Part shown: positions 1 to 12,776 of the stretch, piece after piece | Position numbering within the stretch: the stretch's first letter is position 1 | How the letters are laid out: every line of letters starts with the position of its first letter | Assembly (NCBI GenBank): GCA_028023455.1 | Contig: JAQFVV010012400.1 | Coordinates: 15,305,490-15,369,489 of the forward strand | Source of the DNA: Epiperipatus broadwayi | Taxonomy: Eukaryota > Onychophora > Udeonychophora > Euonychophora > Peripatidae | Length of the DNA stretch: 64,000 nucleotides | Direction: 5' to 3' | The notes under the pieces: generated by a model | Seen by the model: only the letters and a program-made list of their open reading frames with translations | Databases searched by the model: none | Told to the model about the DNA's origin: nothing | Position numbers and translations under genes: made by a program

Positions 1-547
1 TCCTGACGAAATTACACTGAGAATAGTAATTGTATAAACAATGTTTCAAAGGGAATTTTCATTTTTCTTCAAAGCAATGTTTAATCAATCAAAGATATCA
101 TTTTATTGTAAAATAGCATATAATTCCCATCCATCAATTAATCATAATAAGATATATTTATAAAGAAATGTTATTATATATAAAGATTTTTTATTCTATA
201 GCTTATCTATACTAGATTTTAAAAAAACTAAAAATGATTGGAAAAAATTTAGTGAAATTTATTTAATTTCAAGGTAAATAGGTAATAAAAATGTTGCTTT
301 ATAAAACAAGACATAAAATGTTCTCTATTTAACATTCAACATTTTGGACAAATCAAATACTATGGTGTAAAAATTGTAAATTTGTAGATTTATTTTCTGT
401 TAGAAAATATTTTTCATATTTCTAAATATTTTGTATTCAAAATTAAAATTTATAGTTATATAAAAGTTTTCCATCTTTCTATACTTTCAGTAAGTTAATA
501 TATTTTCTTAAAATTAATTTTCAGCTATCTTAATTTAAAATATATAC
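1..547. other. AT-rich sequence, no gene seen
   Basis: This stretch is AT-rich with many stops in all frames. No coding remnant, RNA gene or terminal repeat was recognised. It ends where similarity to the block at 5876 begins, which I take as the outer edge of an LTR. Confidence 0.6.
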
Positions 548-1285
548 TGCTATGTCTTATCTCACTAATTTCCAGAATAAAAATAACAAATTTAGTATAG
601 AATATTAATTTCTTAAGGACACAAAGGAACAGTGACTCAGACTTCAATTTATACAATTTAATATACACATTAATATATACAAGCATAACATGTATAATGT
701 AGATATATGAATCAAAATGCTATTCTAATTTATATAATCCAATCACAGTTAATTAGGAATATAAGTTCTTCCACACATTAAATCTTTACCTGGAGACCCT
801 TAAGACATTTAAAATAATAATAAGACGGGGTGATCTTTTTTGACACTAGTCAACCTATTGATGTCCATGAGCTGAAATCCTAAAAATAAGACATCCCCCA
901 CTGGTTTATTTCACTGCTTCACTTTGGTGACATGATTGCCTTGAAGACAACAAGAGCATATGTTGCTTTTTCCCCAATTTATATACTTTCAGTCCATTTA
1001 CTTTGGAGTAATTAAACTCATTGGAGAAAATCAGGGTGGTGGAGATATCAACAGTTTAATGTTGCCTCTGTAAATTTCATTAGTATTTTAACTCATATTA
1101 ATTAAATTTTCTTCATTATGTGATTATTTTTTCCTTCAGATAATAGTTACTGTACACAATACATTTTAATTATGTACTTTATATTACTGCAATTCAATTA
1201 ATCTGATTCTGGTTATTTCTTATTTATCTATTTATTTCCTCTCTGTAAATTAATTTCATAACTTAAGAAAATGTGTAACATTAAA
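548..1285 (-). repeat. 3' LTR of the old gypsy-type element
   Basis: The block aligns with 5876-6898 over most of its length: both contain an AATAACAAATTTAGTA segment, a CAATCACAGTTAATTAGGAA segment and the same ends. It lacks a roughly 190-base segment (about 6075-6290) and a short internal tandem duplication (about 6700-6800) seen in the other copy. The forward-strand edges are TG at 548 and an AACATTAAAA boundary near 1280. Confidence 0.7.
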
Positions 1286-1574
1286 ATATAAATATTTTAA
1301 TAATCCTACTCATATGCCAAAAAAAAACAAAACAGATTACTATGTTTTACACAATCTCATAATTTTTATGGCCTCTGACTTTTATATTGGGACCTGGGTG
1401 ATTTATATTGGACAGTTGGTTCTGCGAGTATCTGGTTTAGCACTTCTATTACTGCTTCAGCTTCACTATATTCTAACAAGTCTGCTGTTGCTCTTGAACT
1501 CTTTCATCAGGTTGCTATCTATTTTCTGTTTTCTGCAAGTTTTGGTCATTTCTTTTCTATCAGTTCTTAGGGCT

Positions 1575-2142
1575 ACTGGTAACCTGATGACATCTATTGA
1601 TTCATTGGCGGACATGATTTATATGTCTTCGATATTCTGTTCCATTCTGCATTTGAATGGTTACTATTTGCTTGGATAGTTTGCCGATGACTATATCTTC
1701 AATCTATTTCTTTTTGTTCATGTCATATATCGAACTTTATCACCTATCATACTGAAGTTTTCATCCATAGTTTTATAAGTAATTTCCTGCCTATTATCAA
1801 CTCAGCTGGAAATTTACCTGTAACCATCGATGACATGGAATGTTGATATAGCATAGCATCATATAAAGCTTCTTGCATGTTATTACTCTTTCTCAGGGCC
1901 TTTTTAATTTCTTGAACAGCTTTCACAGCCAAGCCATTTGATACAAGATGATATGAGGATGCACAGCTATGTTTGATTCCTTTATTTTTAAAGAAATCTT
2001 CCATTTCTTGAGAAGTGAATACAGTACCTCTATCGGAAACAATTATTTCTGATAATCGATGGCATAAAAAAACTGCATTTAAACTTTGTATGGTTTCACT
2101 AGCACTTGTATTTTTCACAATGCAATATTCCACTATTTAGTG
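1575..2142 (-). pseudogene. Ty3/gypsy integrase remnant
   Basis: An open frame at 1747-2133 (128 codons) encodes the integrase core. It has the second catalytic Asp in SDRGTVFTSQEM, followed by FFKNKGIKH. In active enzymes the third acidic residue sits in a NGLAE-type motif, but here it reads NGLAVKAVQE, so the catalytic Glu is replaced by Val. After a break, about 1580-1700 reads IVIGKLSKQIV followed by a RRHINHVR motif, which matches the C-terminal DNA-binding part of gypsy integrases just before their stop. The first Asp and the HHCC zinc region are missing because the hAT insertion and deletion start at about 2143. It cannot be functional. Confidence 0.8.
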
Positions 2143-4375
2143 TAGGGGTGGGCAAATATCAGCCCATGGACCACATACACCCTGGTAAGTCTTTGTGGCC
2201 TGCCAAGCCAGTCAGAAAAATCTGCCTTGAACTGAAATCCCCTTCCCGTGTGTGACGGAAAATTCATCTTAGTATTTTCCCCTAGGATGGCTATGTCAAT
2301 ATGCATGCACAGTGTAGCAATGATGTGCAGTGTTTTTCCGGTTGATCTGGTTAATGTCAATTTTGTCTTTGCAACAAGTAAATAAATAAATTTCCAACCA
2401 TAGTGAAACCATGAACCCTCCAAAAAAAAAACATAAAATCAGTGATGAATGTCATATGTTTAATGAAGAATGGACAAACAAATATTTCTTTGGTAATACA
2501 GAGGATAAAGCAATGTGTTTATTGTGTCATGAAACAATAGCCATATTTAAGGAGTATAATCTGAAACGACACTACAAAAACAAAACATAGCAAATTTGGC
2601 TGCAAATTTCCAAGGAAGAATGCAAAATAAAAGTTGTGGAGTGTGTGAAAAGGCTGAAGAAGCAACAAACATTATTTACAAAGCAATCAACACTTCAAAA
2701 TAGTGCTACAGAAGCAAGTTTTATGGTAGCCTACAGCCTTGCTAAATGCAACAAGCCTTTTTCGGATGGCAAATTTATTAAGCAGTGTATGGTACAGTGT
2801 ACAAGTCTATTTATGTCCTGATGTGGGAAGAAAATTTGAAAGCACTTCATTGTCAAGAAGGGCTATAGTGCAGCGCATTGACTCAATTAGTGACAAACTC
2901 ACATAACAGCTGAAGACTGTAAGCAAAGATAATGAAGACCCTGCACAATTACTCTTTATCTGTGGAATTAATGAAAATTTCATCATAGCAGAGGAATTAC
3001 TTGGCCTAGAATCAATGAAAGATAGAACCACTGGTCAGGAATTGCTTAAGTGTGCTGTGAATGTGTGGAGAAAAGTGGCTTATCCTGGAACAAAATGGCA
3101 ATCATTACAACAGATGGAGCCAGTTGTTTCAGTGGAAAAAATGTAGGTATGGTTAAGCCTTTAAAAAACAAGTTACAATCACAAGACACATTGACAATAT
3201 CTTGTCTTTTTATTGTATTTTGCATCAGGAGAACCTTTGTAAAGCTGCACTAAACTTAAAGCATGTGGTAGATTCTATTGTTACTTTACTGAATACAATC
3301 AGAACAAGGGCACTCCACCATCGACAGTTCAAATCTTTTCTTGAGGATGTAGAGGCAGAATATGTAAGATGTAATTTACCACAACAGTATGAGATGGTTG
3401 AGCCTGGGCAAAATGATAAAAAGAGTCCGGGCATTGCAGAATGAAATCTTATTTCTGGACATGAAGGAGATATCTCTATGATTTCATTACAAAAATAGGA
3501 TGTGAGGAGTGGCGGTATAAGATGTTTGCAGCTGATGTATTTGAGAAATTGAATGAACTGAATGTGACATTGGAGAGAAAAGGGTTGTTGGCACATGAAA
3601 TGTGGAAGCATGTAAAATCATTCAAAGCAAAAACAAGTCTATTTGCAAGGCAAGCAGGTGAAGGCAATTTTTGTCATTTCCCTTTATTAGGAAAATAGAA
3701 AGTGCCTGAAAGTGTTTCTGCTAAGATTAGGGATCATCTGCAGAGTTTGGAGGACAAGACTACAAGATTTCAGGACTTTAAGAAAATTGAACCTAAATTC
3801 AATTTGCTTTCTTATGCCATCACTGCTGATATTGACACAGCACCTGAGAAGCTGCAATTTGAACTTATTGACAAGCAGTCAGATCACATTGTGAAAAAAA
3901 TATTTAATGCTGTGATATTAGTTGACTTTTACAAATCTTTGACTGCTGAAAAATTTCTATGTATTTTCTGGGGAAATGTTCTCTATATTTGGGACTACAT
4001 ATATTTATGAGCAAAGTTTTTTATGCTTTAAGATCAATAAGAGTAAATATAGATGCTCTTTGACAGACATTAACTGGCAGGTTGTGATGAGAATCTCAAC
4101 AAGCAATCTCATTCCTGATTTCAAAAAATAATGTAGAAAAGTGTGATAGGGTACATTTGTCTCATTAAACTGATTCTATAATTAAATGTGCTTGCAGCTA
4201 TAGATGAAATGAAATTAGCACAATAAATAAATTGAATAAAATTGCCATTATTTTATTTTATTTATATTTACTGATTTTTTATGGTATAATTTATACCTTT
4301 TCTGAAACGCAAAGTTAATTAATGAATGTAATCATTTTAAAAGGTGTGGCCCTCTGCAAACCTCCACTTCCACAC
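2143..4375 (+). mobile_element. Degraded hAT transposon inserted in gypsy pol
   Basis: The left end TAGGGGTGGGCAAA at 2143 has the form of a hAT terminal repeat and lies just outside the integrase remnant. The body carries a broken hAT transposase on the plus strand. Gypsy protease/RT sequence resumes on the minus strand near 4400. I could not find a clean right terminal repeat or an 8-bp duplication, so the right end is approximate. The orientation is opposite to that of the host retroelement. Confidence 0.65.
2411..4090 (+). pseudogene. ZBED/GTF2IRD2-like hAT transposase, broken
   Basis: The ATG at 2411 opens a BED-finger region with a CLLCHE pair and LKRHY before a stop at 2588. Later pieces lie in shifted frames. 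At 2636-2818 there is FSDGKFIKQCM. At about 2930-3050 there is AQLLFICGINENF and EELLGLESMKDRTTG. At about 3080-3170 there is IITTDGA and NVGMVKPLKNK. At about 3215-3400 there is CILHQENLCK. Pieces from 3520 to 4010 include EKFP-like and RFQDFKK segments. The last piece resembles the C-terminal hAT dimerisation region. The order and motifs match the hAT lineage related to domesticated ZBED5/GTF2IRD2 proteins. Many stops and frameshifts make it non-functional. Confidence 0.75.
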
Positions 4376-4379
4376 ATTT

Positions 4380-5875
4380 TCAAAATTGAACATTGGGTTT
4401 TGTTTTTATAACTATAGGCATGGCTCAATCTGATGTTTCTGCTGGTGTCAATAAGTTCTTACTGACCAATCCCTGAATTTCCTCAACTTTTGTTTCCTGC
4501 ATAAATGGGATTTTTGACAGTTTACATACAACCAAACATGCATTTTCAACTAACTTAATCTCTACAAAACCTGTTGATATTATACCCAATTTTATCACTG
4601 AATAAAGCTGGATATTTATTTTTAATTTCTTGTTTGAGTGAACATTTTTTTAAATTTTACTAACTTTGATTCATATCATGTAGAACCATTCTTTTCCTAT
4701 AATAGAATCAATTTTCCCCTTTAGTATATACAGCAATAATTTAATTATTTTCTCACAGTATCTAATTGGCACTTTTACCAGCTTCGGTAATTTTAGTGCA
4801 TTTGTGCTCTCATATTGAGTCTTAACATCTGTTTTTTTTTCTATTTTAATGCTAGCATCAGCAACTGATAAGTGCACTCCAATCTATCTCAAACATTATC
4901 CCTGAGCCCTATCTATCTCTATTATAATTTCTTTTCCACAAAATTTGCAATTTCATCATGAACTGCTGTGATCCCTCAATTTCCATGTTTTTTACAATGT
5001 GACTATTAAAGGATTTACCTCCCCTATTTTTTTGCACCTGAGACTTCCCTTGGCTCTTCCCATTCCCAAATTTTCTACATATACATGCTAAATGCTCCTT
5101 ACTTCCATATTTAAAACATGTTTCCTGCTTCCACTTATAACCTTTTGTTCTATGACATACTTTTTCATAGCAGAAGCATGTAACTTTATTTTCCTTTTTA
5201 TATTCAGATTTTCATGAATTAATACATTGTTTAGCAATCTTAAAAACTTGTGCATTAATATTATCTTCAGGTTTAGATTTAAAAGCATGAGTATGTTTAA
5301 AATTAGCTCATAAGCTATTCATTTCTTTATAGCAATTTCATATGTTAGATCTCAATCTCTGTTAGCAGGTGTTGTCTGAGCCTGTCAGACATGCCACAGA
5401 GTAATTGATCCATAAGTATTTCCTCAATAAACTCCATACCCACAATCCCTCACTAACTGATTCAGGTCTGAATTATACTCTATTGTTTAACCCTTAAACT
5501 GCTTTCTATTTCTTAAATGTAAACCACCCTGTAAGGCAGGATGGATGAGGCTAAAATATTTAATTTTTTTACTAATCCCTCATATGGTACATTATCAGTT
5601 ATATAAAGATCATAAAACTTATTAAATATCCCAATAATGTTTTTTACCAAAAAAAACATAAGAGTGCTGTGACTTTTCTCTTATTGTCCTCTTTTCCATT
5701 TAATGTGAAAATTTTCATCTTGGGTTAACTACAATGGCCATTTAGAGGCATTGCCCACATCAAACTTGGAAGTGCCTGAATGATGACATTTTTAATCATT
5801 CAAAACTAATTTGAACTTTCAAACTGCTAATTATCACTGATAACTAGGTTTGAACTACATGATTGTACCAAGTTT
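4380..5875 (-). pseudogene. Gypsy-type gag-protease remnant
   Basis: Read on the minus strand from about 5800, the frame shows a WPL motif, a DNVPYEGLVKKL piece and a MDQLLCGM piece. These match the gag at 13288-14149 position by position. Near 5210-5060 there is a decayed double zinc knuckle, the second reading CFKYGSKEHLACIC with one Cys lost. Beyond it (about 4870-4680) a piece ending IIGKEWF matches the end of gypsy aspartic proteases. Pieces near 4600-4400 look like the start of RT. Stops occur throughout. Confidence 0.7.
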
Positions 5876-6898
5876 TGCTATGTCTTAGTTCAATAATCCC
5901 CAGAGTAAGAATAACAAATTTAGTACAGAATATTACATTCTTTAGGATACAAAAAATAAAAACAGTGACTTAGACTTCAATTTATGCAATTTAATACACA
6001 CATTAATATATACAAGTATAATAGATACATAATCTAGATATGTGAATCAAAATGCTATTCTAATTTATGTAAGAATAAAAGAAATGTAGACTTCCCAATT
6101 AAACAAGTAATATGGCTGGTGGATCTTGATGTTCTAAAAATATAGAATTGTATTGGGGTTTATTAAGAGCTCTTTTGTAAAAGTAACAGTGTTGAGAGTC
6201 ACGAGTGAAGAGAGATGTGTAAGATTCATCATAGTATATGTTCCTGCAATGGGATCATGTATACTGTGTAATGAGTCTGAACAGACAGTACCCAATCACA
6301 GTTAATTAGGAATATAACTCCTTTCACTTATTAAGTCCATTAATATTAATATTAAAGGCTGTACATTTATCTTTACCATCATTGCCCATTCTTTAAACCT
6401 GACAGCCCTTAAGGCATTTAAAATAATATCAGGGAGATCTGTTTTGACCCTAATTAGCTTATTGATCTTCAGGAACCAAGATCCTGGAAAAAAGACATCC
6501 CCCCCTGTTTTTTTCTGCTGCTTCACTCTAGTGATAGTTGCAACAAAGAATATGTGTTGCCTTTTTCACAGTTTATACACTTTCAGTTCTTTTGTTCTCT
6601 GGAGCAATTAAGCTCATTGGGGAAAATCTGGATGGAACTTGTATTAATTAAATGTCCTCCTTTATCTGATTTATTTTTTCCTTCAGGTAATAATTACTGT
6701 ACACAATAAGTTTTAATTAAATATTTTATATTACAGTAATTTGATTATTTATTTTTCTTTTAGATAATAATTACAGTACATATACATTTTAATTAAATAT
6801 CACAGCAATTCGATTAATCTGATTCCAGCTATTTATTATTTACCTATTTATTTATTTCCTCTCTGTAAATTAATTTCATAACATTAAAAAGCACTACA
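5876..6898 (-). repeat. 5' LTR of the old gypsy-type element
   Basis: Counterpart of 548-1285, starting TG at 5876 on the forward strand. It contains an extra block at about 6075-6290 and an imperfect tandem duplication of about 80 bases (6690-6830, repeated AATTACAGTA and TTTTAATTAAATAT words). The divergence between the two LTRs indicates an old insertion. Confidence 0.7.
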
Positions 6899-8440
6899 TT
6901 AGAATACATATATTTCATATATCTTATATTTACTATTTATTCTGCTGCCTTACTTCGATGCTGCACTGTGAAATGATTAATTGCAGTGCACATTTTTTGC
7001 TCATTTTTAATTAATTTTTTTAGTAATCAATCTGAATATTTTTAATCTACAATTCCTTATTTTAACTTGATAAGTTAAAATAAAAAATTTTGGAGTTAAA
7101 AAAAGTTTTTAATTAGTGACTTTATAATGGGAAAAGGAACAAACGGATGATATAATTAACGAACATTGTGGCCTTTTTTTTTTCTTTCAAATATACCGTC
7201 AATATTTTTTCAAAAAATTAAAAATTTTAGATGTAAGTAAAACAAATGTTTTTATTTTTTAAGTACATCCCTAAAATAATAATTGCTGTGGGTAGAACAG
7301 AAAAAGTAAATCATTAAAATTTTGGAAAATCGGCTAAACCTAGATGGTTTTTTTACAATTATTTATAATATTAAATTAGATGATTTTTTTAATACATTAA
7401 TTCATCCTGAAAAATCTTATTTCATGTAATGGTGGTTAGAAAAAGTTTTCATTCAAGCAAATAAAACATTAAAATATTTAACAAATTAATTTACTATAGA
7501 TAGTTTAATTTTTTTTTAAAAAAACCTTCAATATAGGTAATAATCCTTGAGATTAGTAGAAGTAGCAGAATGAGAAATATATGGGATAAAATCAGTATAT
7601 ATTGTACCCTTTTGTTTAGGTCAGAATGGATTATTTCTATCAATCTACTGGAAAATTTTAAAGTTAAGTAAGAGATAATATATGTTATGTGTTGATGATC
7701 TTTGAATAATTTAGTTAAGGCAAGTAAAATAATTGATGTATAATATTGTGTTGGTATTTGTAAGAAAGTAGTTGGTTAAAATCATTATAAGATTGTATGG
7801 TTGGGAGAACTGGCCAGAATAAATATTGATTTAATAAGTCTTATAAATAAATGATTAAGGTAAATTTTAAAAGTAATGCTTTAAAATTAAATGAATAGAT
7901 TATTTAATAATAATAATAATTGTATTTAGTAATTATATTTTAAAATTCTTAAATTGAAAGTAATAACATAGGGAGAAAATTGTATTTTTGGTTTTATAAT
8001 ATTAAAATAATTATTTTAAAATTGTGTTATAATATTGATTTATGTAATATTTTATAAATTAAATTATTTATTGTAGTTTCCTTTAAATTATTAGCGTCTC
8101 ATTTAGTTTTGTAAATCACGTGATGTGTAATATTCACACCTGTGCTTGAAAATAAAATAATGTTATCTGTTATAAATATTATATTAGGTTTTAAAAATAG
8201 ATATAATAGATAAAATTAGATTTATGTTTTGTGTTGAAAATAAATACGTTAGGTTTTAAAATAAAGGTAGAAATGGTAATAAATATTGAAATGTAATTTT
8301 TAAAAGTTATTTTAAAGTATTTATTAAGTGTAAATAAAATATGAAAATTAATTAACAATTGAATAATATAATAAAAATAAATATTTAATAAATTATTATT
8401 AGTTTTAAATTCAATCTAGCGTTCGATGCCCAGGGTCCTT
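6899..8440. other. AT-rich non-coding stretch
   Basis: Only short AT-rich words and homopolymers are visible, with no coding remnant. From about 7500 onward the plus strand contains noticeably fewer C than G, a bias that continues to about 11.9 kb. Confidence 0.5.
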
Positions 8441-8462
8441 GGAAGTAAGTATTGTTTAACGG

Positions 8463-8520
8463 ACCAATCAAAGGGGGAGTAGGCTTGAGTATTTAAGAGC
8501 TGCACTGATTTTTCAGATTA
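8463..8520 (+). promoter_or_regulatory. Candidate Pol II core promoter
   Basis: A compact block of more balanced composition holds a CCAAT word (8464-8468), a GGGGGAG stretch, a TATTTAAG element at 8490-8497 and an initiator-like TCAGAT about 24 bases further on (8513-8518). The spacing suits a TATA promoter. It may belong to a buried LTR or to a host transcript. A GTAAGT donor-like word lies just upstream (about 8445), so intronic context is also possible. No convincing downstream gene was found; the 69-codon frame at 8727-8936 has no recognisable motif. Confidence 0.25.
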
Positions 8521-11226
8521 CTATTTATTTTAATCCTTACTGTTGTTGTTACTGTTACTGCAACTTTAGCTAATTACGGATTAGTAATAGTCAATTTTAT
8601 CATTTGTAAAATTCTAAAAGTACAGTAATTTATTATTATAAGATCGTGATATGGAAATGAGTGGTTAAAAATTAATTAATTCCTTACTTGCTGATCTATT
8701 TCATCTAATTTACCATCAACTTAGACATGGAGGAGTCATCATTGAACTTAACTTTATGTAGGAAAATATCGAATTATTATTGTTTTACTAGGCAAATAAT
8801 TTTGCCTATGTTAAGCGTTCATGTTAACGTAATAGTCAATTTAATAGACAGAACTTCACGGAAAAGATTCAGATATGCTCGTCGGAGATGGAAAGGAAAA
8901 TATGACATTTTTATTCTGAAAGCTATTTTAAAGTAGAATAGTTTTTTTTTAAAAAAACTGTTAATGTGAAATAACAATTATTTAAGATGCTAAAATATTT
9001 CTTTGTAAAGAAATATTGAAATTGATTTTTGAAAAATATAATTTTTTAAAAAATTTTAAAAAATGAAGATTATTAGTACAATAATTGATATTACATTGGA
9101 AAAATCTTCAAAATAATAGTTGTTGTATGCTGGACATACAGAATATATTCGGAAAAGTATTTATAAGAATATTTAAAACTACAATAATGCATAATATCGG
9201 ACCCTATGTTGTACTCAAGAACATTGACCTATGGGAAATTTAACTGAAAGAAGTGAAGTTTTTTAGAAGAGATATGTCGTAATAGAGGATTAAAAAATGC
9301 ATTTAGTAATTACTGTTGGAAATAAAAGAACCTGAACTATTTGTATTGCAATAGAAATATTTTACAAGTCGACTTACTTTTGATTTTTCTTTATTCTTAA
9401 AAGAATCATCAGACATGTCATAAAAGGGGAATTATCGGAGCATGTGTAGTTTTTTTTTGCATTAAAGGAAGATTTTTTTGTCAACAAATGCTTATGAGAA
9501 GGTCATTTTCCATAAAGAACTTTGTCAGAGTTTTTTGTAAATATGAACTTTAAATTTTATTTTTACTAACTTTTATCATAATGCTTAGAAAATAGAAAAG
9601 GGTAGGAACATAAAAACATTAAATTATTTACTAACCTAGTGATTAGTTATTATAAAAATAAAAAAAAGTCTTTAATAATTTTTTTTAAAAAAAAGTTAAT
9701 ATTTTAAAGTATGATGATATGGAATGAGTGATATTTAAATAATGTTTTTATTTAGTTCGTGATCCAGAGATATTAATGGAATAATCGACAAGGAATACAT
9801 ATTATTGATGGTAACAATTATAAAAGTATTGATCATTTTCTTATGTATTTTATTATTGTATATTTTAGTGTGGATGTATGAAATGATTATGAAAAACACA
9901 ATACATACACATAGTTTATAATTTGTTTATTCATGTTAAAGAATATGCATACTTTTAATAATATTATAAGTACATTTTAATATAAGGGAAATATAAGTAT
10001 ATGATTCTATTATAACGGAATTTAATGTTTATTTTAAGTGATCAAAATAATAAACCGGGATATCGATACTGATTGTTTGTATTTATGTGTAAAGTTACTA
10101 AGGGATAAAATAATCTTTTCTTATCGATTGGTTAGATGGTTATTTCAGACATGAATTTATTTATTATTATAAGAATGTAAGAATAGATTTAGCGATGTAA
10201 GCTTGGTATTAAGTTAAATAGAACCAAGATAATATTTTTAGGTAGGATTTGTTTATATTGGAATAAGTATAGATGATAGTGATTATTGTGCAAGTATAGA
10301 TAACTTAGCCCTATAACTTGTATTTGTTCATGGTAGTGTTATTTTCTGTATGTTGAAGTTGTAATGTTCCATAGAGCTGAATAGATAGCTTGGACATTAT
10401 GTTTATTGGTAAAGGTGATGAACTAAAATAGTCATACCTTATTTATGATACACTGTGACCATGATGGTTATTTAATAGAAGTGCTATTAAATTAAAATCT
10501 GATTTATTCCATATACCTACTTGTATTTACTATCAATATTGCTTGAATGGTATCGTAAAGGCTAGTATTTTAAAATATGAAATGATGAATAAGTTTAAAA
10601 TGCAGAATTGTTATTAAAGAAGATAAGATGGGTTATATTGTTTAAAAGTAAAGATATGAGTGAGGGTAAAGAATACAAGATTGTAACTTGTTAATAAGGA
10701 ATCATAAACTTTTTTATGTTTGGGACTCATTATTATTTATTACAAATAAATAAATGATGAATGGAATGTGTTTTCTAAAGATATCATTTAATCATTAAGT
10801 TTTAAAGAAATTCAATGTTAATGCATATTTTTACAAGTAAAAGAAATATACATAAATCATATTTGAAGAATACAAGTGATCATAATTTTATATTATTATT
10901 ATTTTATAATAATACACATCAATGCTTACATTTATTTGACATCATATTGAGGAATAATAAGCAGTTTAGGTTAATGGGTATATTATTAATTAAGATTATT
11001 TACACTATGAGTAAGTTAAGAATAATTATAGGATATAGTAAAAGTGTTTTAAAAACTAAATAATAAAAGATAAATTCAAAGTGAATTAATAATTTAAATA
11101 ATACTTTTGTAATGTAATAATTTAAAGAAAATTAATGGAGGCCATAAAGATGTTATGGTAATATTTCAATAATAAGAATTTTATAAAGCAATTTTTTGTA
11201 TCTAATATTTTTTTTTAATTCTTTTT

Positions 11227-11257
<31 letters not shown>

Positions 11258-12007
11258 TTACCTAAATGAGAGTAAGACAAAGTGCATGCATATTGTACAT
11301 ACTGTATATAATTTATTGTTAAAGTTTATTAATAAATTTGTTAAGTTTTGTTATAAATCTTGGTGTCGACTCAATTTCTTCACATCACAATTACATAATC
11401 ACAGATAATTATAATTAAGACATAATATTTGCACATCACAAATAAAATTGTTATTTAAGAGTTATAATGTTTTTATTGATATATTTTACTTAAGAAGTTT
11501 TATTTATTATATTATTATGATGGTCATGGACTAATTACAAAAGATTTACATTGAATTATCTTAGTAATGATTGCCACATATTCTCAGATTATAATATCAT
11601 ATCATATATGTTTACTTAAGATGCCATATGAATAAGAGAAGGTTATATTACATTATTATTATATGATATACATGAACAACATTATAAGTAGAAAGATATG
11701 AGAGTAAATTATAGATTAAAGAATAGTATTATTATTTTGTTATTATTAGTATTATTATAGTTGTAGTTAGGAATGATATTAAATCCCTTATCATACTTGA
11801 TTACAAGAGTTATAATTAGTTTAGAAGTAATTTAAAAGAACCTGAGATAATTTGAGTTAAATCAGTTTTAATAAAGATATTCAGATTAATTTGTTAAGAA
11901 TATGTACTTAATTAATTTTGATTAAAACGTAAGAGTACTATAAATGTAGTATTTAAGTAATAGGAGTAGGGATAGTATTCTTATGCTATTAAGGTGATAT
12001 CCTAGGG
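8521..12007. other. AT-rich, C-poor stretch without genes
   Basis: The plus strand is strikingly poor in C across this block. Small open frames at 8727-8936 (69 codons) and 10815-11063 (82 codons) have no recognisable motif and the composition of their surroundings, so I do not call them genes. A microsatellite lies at 11226-11259. Confidence 0.45.
11226..11259. repeat. (TG)n(AG)n microsatellite
   Basis: A run of alternating TG passes directly into alternating GA, a compound dinucleotide microsatellite. Confidence 0.9.
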
Positions 12008-12242
12008 CAGGGATCCCCAACCTTTTTGCACTTAAGAGCACATTCTATAATATCGGCCAGGTGGCGGGCACCATTTATTTTTTTCAATCAGATGGCGGGC
12101 ACCATTTATTTTTTTCAATGTAAATTTATAGTTGGATATTGTTAATAATGCACAATGTACAAAAAAATATTTATTTCAAAAATAAAATTTTAACATATAA
12201 TTAATGTTTATATTTTTACACTGTAAAAGTATAGTATGCCCT

Positions 12243-12675
12243 TGTAATGTCTTCGCCCCTAAGCTTTTCCAGAGGGGTAGAAAAACACTTACAATCTGAT
12301 TGAAACTCGGCTGAACAACTCTTAAATCTGTTGTGCCGCAAATAGTTCTTAATAGCTTTACGTATCCACCTCTGTTAACAAGACTGTAACAAGTGCGCGA
12401 TGTTTTTCTCTAGCAGTTTATATAACCCTCTGAGTTCTTTTGTTAAGTCTTATCTGCTACATTCTGAAAGCTTAATCGCGTGTTTTCCAAATCCGTTTTA
12501 TTGTTCTTACTTTAATTAGTTATTTTTATCTCTATAAAAATAATCCCACAACTTGTTTTTAATTATAATTATTTTCCATTATAATTATTTTTACTTTCAA
12601 TAAAATAAATCAAAAACTTCTGGAGTAAATTGTCTCTAGTAAACTCGCTGTTTATTTCCCACAATGAATACAACA
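12243..12675 (-). repeat. 3' LTR
   Basis: It begins TGTAATG and ends ACAACA on the forward strand, so it has TG..CA ends on both strands. Nearly identical to 14240-14673. Confidence 0.92.
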
Positions 12676-12694
12676 CTTCCTCCCCTCACTCCAG
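12676..12694 (-). other. Polypurine tract
   Basis: On the minus strand the sequence just 5' of the 3' LTR is GAGTGAGGGGAGGAAG, a purine run of the kind that primes plus-strand synthesis in LTR retroelements. It abuts the LTR start TGTTG with no gap. Confidence 0.85.
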
Positions 12695-12776
12695 AAGTTA
12701 GTTTATTTACGTTACACATAATCAACCAATATGCGCGGTTTCCTTTTTCAGCTTGGAGAAAACTTGATTTTTCCTA

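Larger units (their letters stand above)
548..6898 (-). mobile_element. Old Ty3/gypsy-type LTR element, internally deleted
   Basis: Two diverged direct repeats (548-1285 and 5876-6898) flank minus-strand remnants in the order gag (about 5800 to 5050), protease (about 4900 to 4650) and integrase (2133 to about 1575). The RT and RNase H region is absent. It lies where a plus-strand hAT element (2143 to about 4375) interrupts pol. The leader beside the 5' LTR, read on the minus strand from 5875 downward, starts TGGTACAATC and then resembles the primer-site leader of the young LTR element at 12243-14673. The gag is also alike, so the two belong to related lineages. All frames contain stops and frameshifts, so the element is dead. 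Confidence 0.75.

Noticed and set aside
1314-1679. 121-codon hydrophobic frame on the plus strand
   Set aside because: The opposite strand carries the gypsy integrase C-terminal motif; the plus frame is its antisense shadow.
2133-2423. 96-codon frame on the minus strand
   Set aside because: It lies antisense to the hAT left end and its BED-finger start and has no motif.
3225-3667. Two minus-strand frames of 128 and 63 codons
   Set aside because: Antisense to recognisable hAT transposase pieces.
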